Notes under the pieces: generated by a model | Seen by the model: the letters and a program-made list of their open reading frames with translations, nothing else | The model's database searches: none | What the model was told of the DNA's origin: nothing | DNA from: Burkholderiales bacterium | GTDB lineage: Bacteria > Pseudomonadota > Gammaproteobacteria > Burkholderiales > SG8-39 | Length of the DNA: 5,367 nucleotides | NCBI GenBank assembly: GCA_025929745.1 | Contig: JAICPQ010000188.1 | Coordinates: 1 to 5,367 of the forward strand | Direction of reading: 5' to 3' | In this document: positions 4,557-5,367 of the stretch, one piece after another | How positions within the stretch are numbered: the first letter of the stretch is position 1 | Layout: each line of letters starts with the position of its first letter | Made by a program: the position numbers and the translations under genes

Positions 4557-5367
4557 AGTGCGGCATCGTGGGCTTGCCGAACGTCGGCAAGTCCACTTTG
4601 TTCAATGCATTGACCAAAGCCGGCATCGCGGCCGAGAACTACCCGTTCTGCACGGTCGAACCGAATGTCGGTATCGTGCCCGTGCCGGACCGGCGCCTGG
4701 ACGTCATCGCCGAGATCGCGCAACCGCAGAAGGTCGTTCCGGCGGTCGTCGAATTCGTCGACATCGCCGGGCTCGTCGCCGGCGCTTCGAAGGGAGAAGG
4801 GCTCGGCAACAAGTTCCTCGCCAACATCCGCGAAACCGACGCGATTGCGCACGTCGTGCGCTGCTTCGAGGATGCCAACGTCGTCCACGTTGCAGGCAAG
4901 GTCGACCCGGTTTCCGACATCGAAACGATCAACACGGAGCTCGCGCTCGCCGACCTCGAGGCGGTGGAGAAGCAGCTCGCGAAGCACGAGAAGGTGGCAC
5001 AGGCGGGTGGCGACAAGGAAGCGCAGCGCCTGGTCGCCGCGCTGAAAAAGGTCCACGCGGTGCTGGCGGCCGGCCGCCCGGCGCGCACGGCCGAGCTCGC
5101 CAAGGAAGAGCGCGCGGTTCTGCGGCCGCTGTTTCTCCTCACCATGAAGCCGACCATGTATATCGCGAATGTCGGCGAGAAAGGCTCGCGCGAGCTCCTG
5201 AAGCGCGTCGACGAATATGCGGCGCAGGAACGCGCGCCCGTGGTCCCCGTATCGGCCGCGCTCGAAGCGCAAATCGCCGACATGCCCGACGAGGACAAGC
5301 AGCTCTTCCTCGAGGATCTCGGCATGGACGAGCCGGGCCTGAACCGGGTGGTGCGCGCCGCGTACGG
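4553..5367 (+). CDS. ychF: ribosome-binding ATPase YchF (OLA1 family), 3' end outside window
   Basis: YchF is a universally conserved Obg-type P-loop protein that prefers ATP over GTP and associates with ribosomes. ATG 4553 overlaps the pth stop by 4 bases, and the frame stays open to the window end, giving 271 residues of about 363. Motifs in order are the P-loop GLPNVGKST (7-15, Lys13), NYPFCTVEPNVG in the switch I region, and DIAGLVAGASKGEGLGNKF (from Asp70, G3). Next come AHVVRCFED and His112 in VVHVAGKV, matching E. coli His114, the histidine proposed to act in ATP hydrolysis. The G4-position motif NVGE (206-209) is the NxxE form that gives ATP preference, in place of the GTPase NKxD. 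Between these lies the coiled-coil insertion (about 124-190) with GGDKEAQRL. The window ends inside the conserved EPGLNRVVRAAY segment, so the C-terminal TGS domain is not seen. The loop after NVGE is several residues shorter than in E. coli. Start and frame are well supported by the N-terminal match (E. coli begins MGFKCGIVG). Confidence 0.97.
   Translation, partial: MKCGIVGLPNVGKSTLFNALTKAGIAAENYPFCTVEPNVGIVPVPDRRLDVIAEIAQPQKVVPAVVEFVDIAGLVAGASKGEGLGNKFLANIRETDAIAHVVRCFEDANVVHVAGKVDPVSDIETINTELALADLEAVEKQLAKHEKVAQAGGDKEAQRLVAALKKVHAVLAAGRPARTAELAKEERAVLRPLFLLTMKPTMYIANVGEKGSRELLKRVDEYAAQERAPVVPVSAALEAQIADMPDEDKQLFLEDLGMDEPGLNRVVRAAY

Noticed and set aside
4343..5272. Minus-strand open frame of 309 codons opposite pth and ychF
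   Set aside because: Arg/Asp/Leu-rich shadow of ychF codons; the + strand YchF motifs are unmistakable.

Overview
The window is a GC-rich stretch of bacterial chromosome in which every supported gene lies on the + strand. Gene content and order are TPR protein - lolB - ispE - tRNA-Gln - prs - rplY (ctc) - pth - ychF. The block from ispE to ychF, with a tRNA-Gln between ispE and prs, is a layout I associate with Betaproteobacteria. The Ctc-type long bL25 and the TPR-lolB pair upstream agree with that. I cannot place the organism below class level. I see no mobile element, CRISPR array, phage gene, attachment site or replication origin, and no sign of recent gene transfer.

Layout. Bases 2-790 are the C-terminal part of a TPR-repeat protein that runs in from the left. 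It overlaps lolB (787-1269) by 4 bases, and lolB overlaps ispE (1260-2066) by 10 bases. A tRNA gene of the glutamine type follows 7 bases after the ispE stop (2074-2150). prs (2167-3141) begins 16 bases later, rplY (3154-3906) 12 bases after prs, and pth (3915-4556) 8 bases after rplY. ychF starts at 4553 inside the end of pth and leaves the window unfinished at 5367. No gap exceeds 16 bases, and I see no convincing terminator between genes, so the set looks like one transcription unit. A possible internal promoter sits inside ispE.

The genes share essential housekeeping rather than one pathway: outer-membrane lipoprotein insertion (lolB), isoprenoid precursor synthesis by the MEP route (ispE), PRPP supply for nucleotides (prs), and translation (tRNA-Gln, ribosomal protein bL25, peptidyl-tRNA hydrolase, the ribosome-associated ATPase YchF). 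lolB, ispE and pth all start with GTG.

I found no new biological system; this is mainly an ordinary conserved core region. The points most worth a second look are the tRNA, whose anticodon arm and discriminator base break several near-universal rules (A33, C37, A31-A39 mismatch, C73); a perfect 7-bp hairpin in the first codons of prs just after the tRNA; a TTGACA-17-CAAAAT promoter-like site in a patch of unusual codons in ispE; an amphipathic, MinD-like tail on Pth; and unusually compact LolB and IspE proteins.
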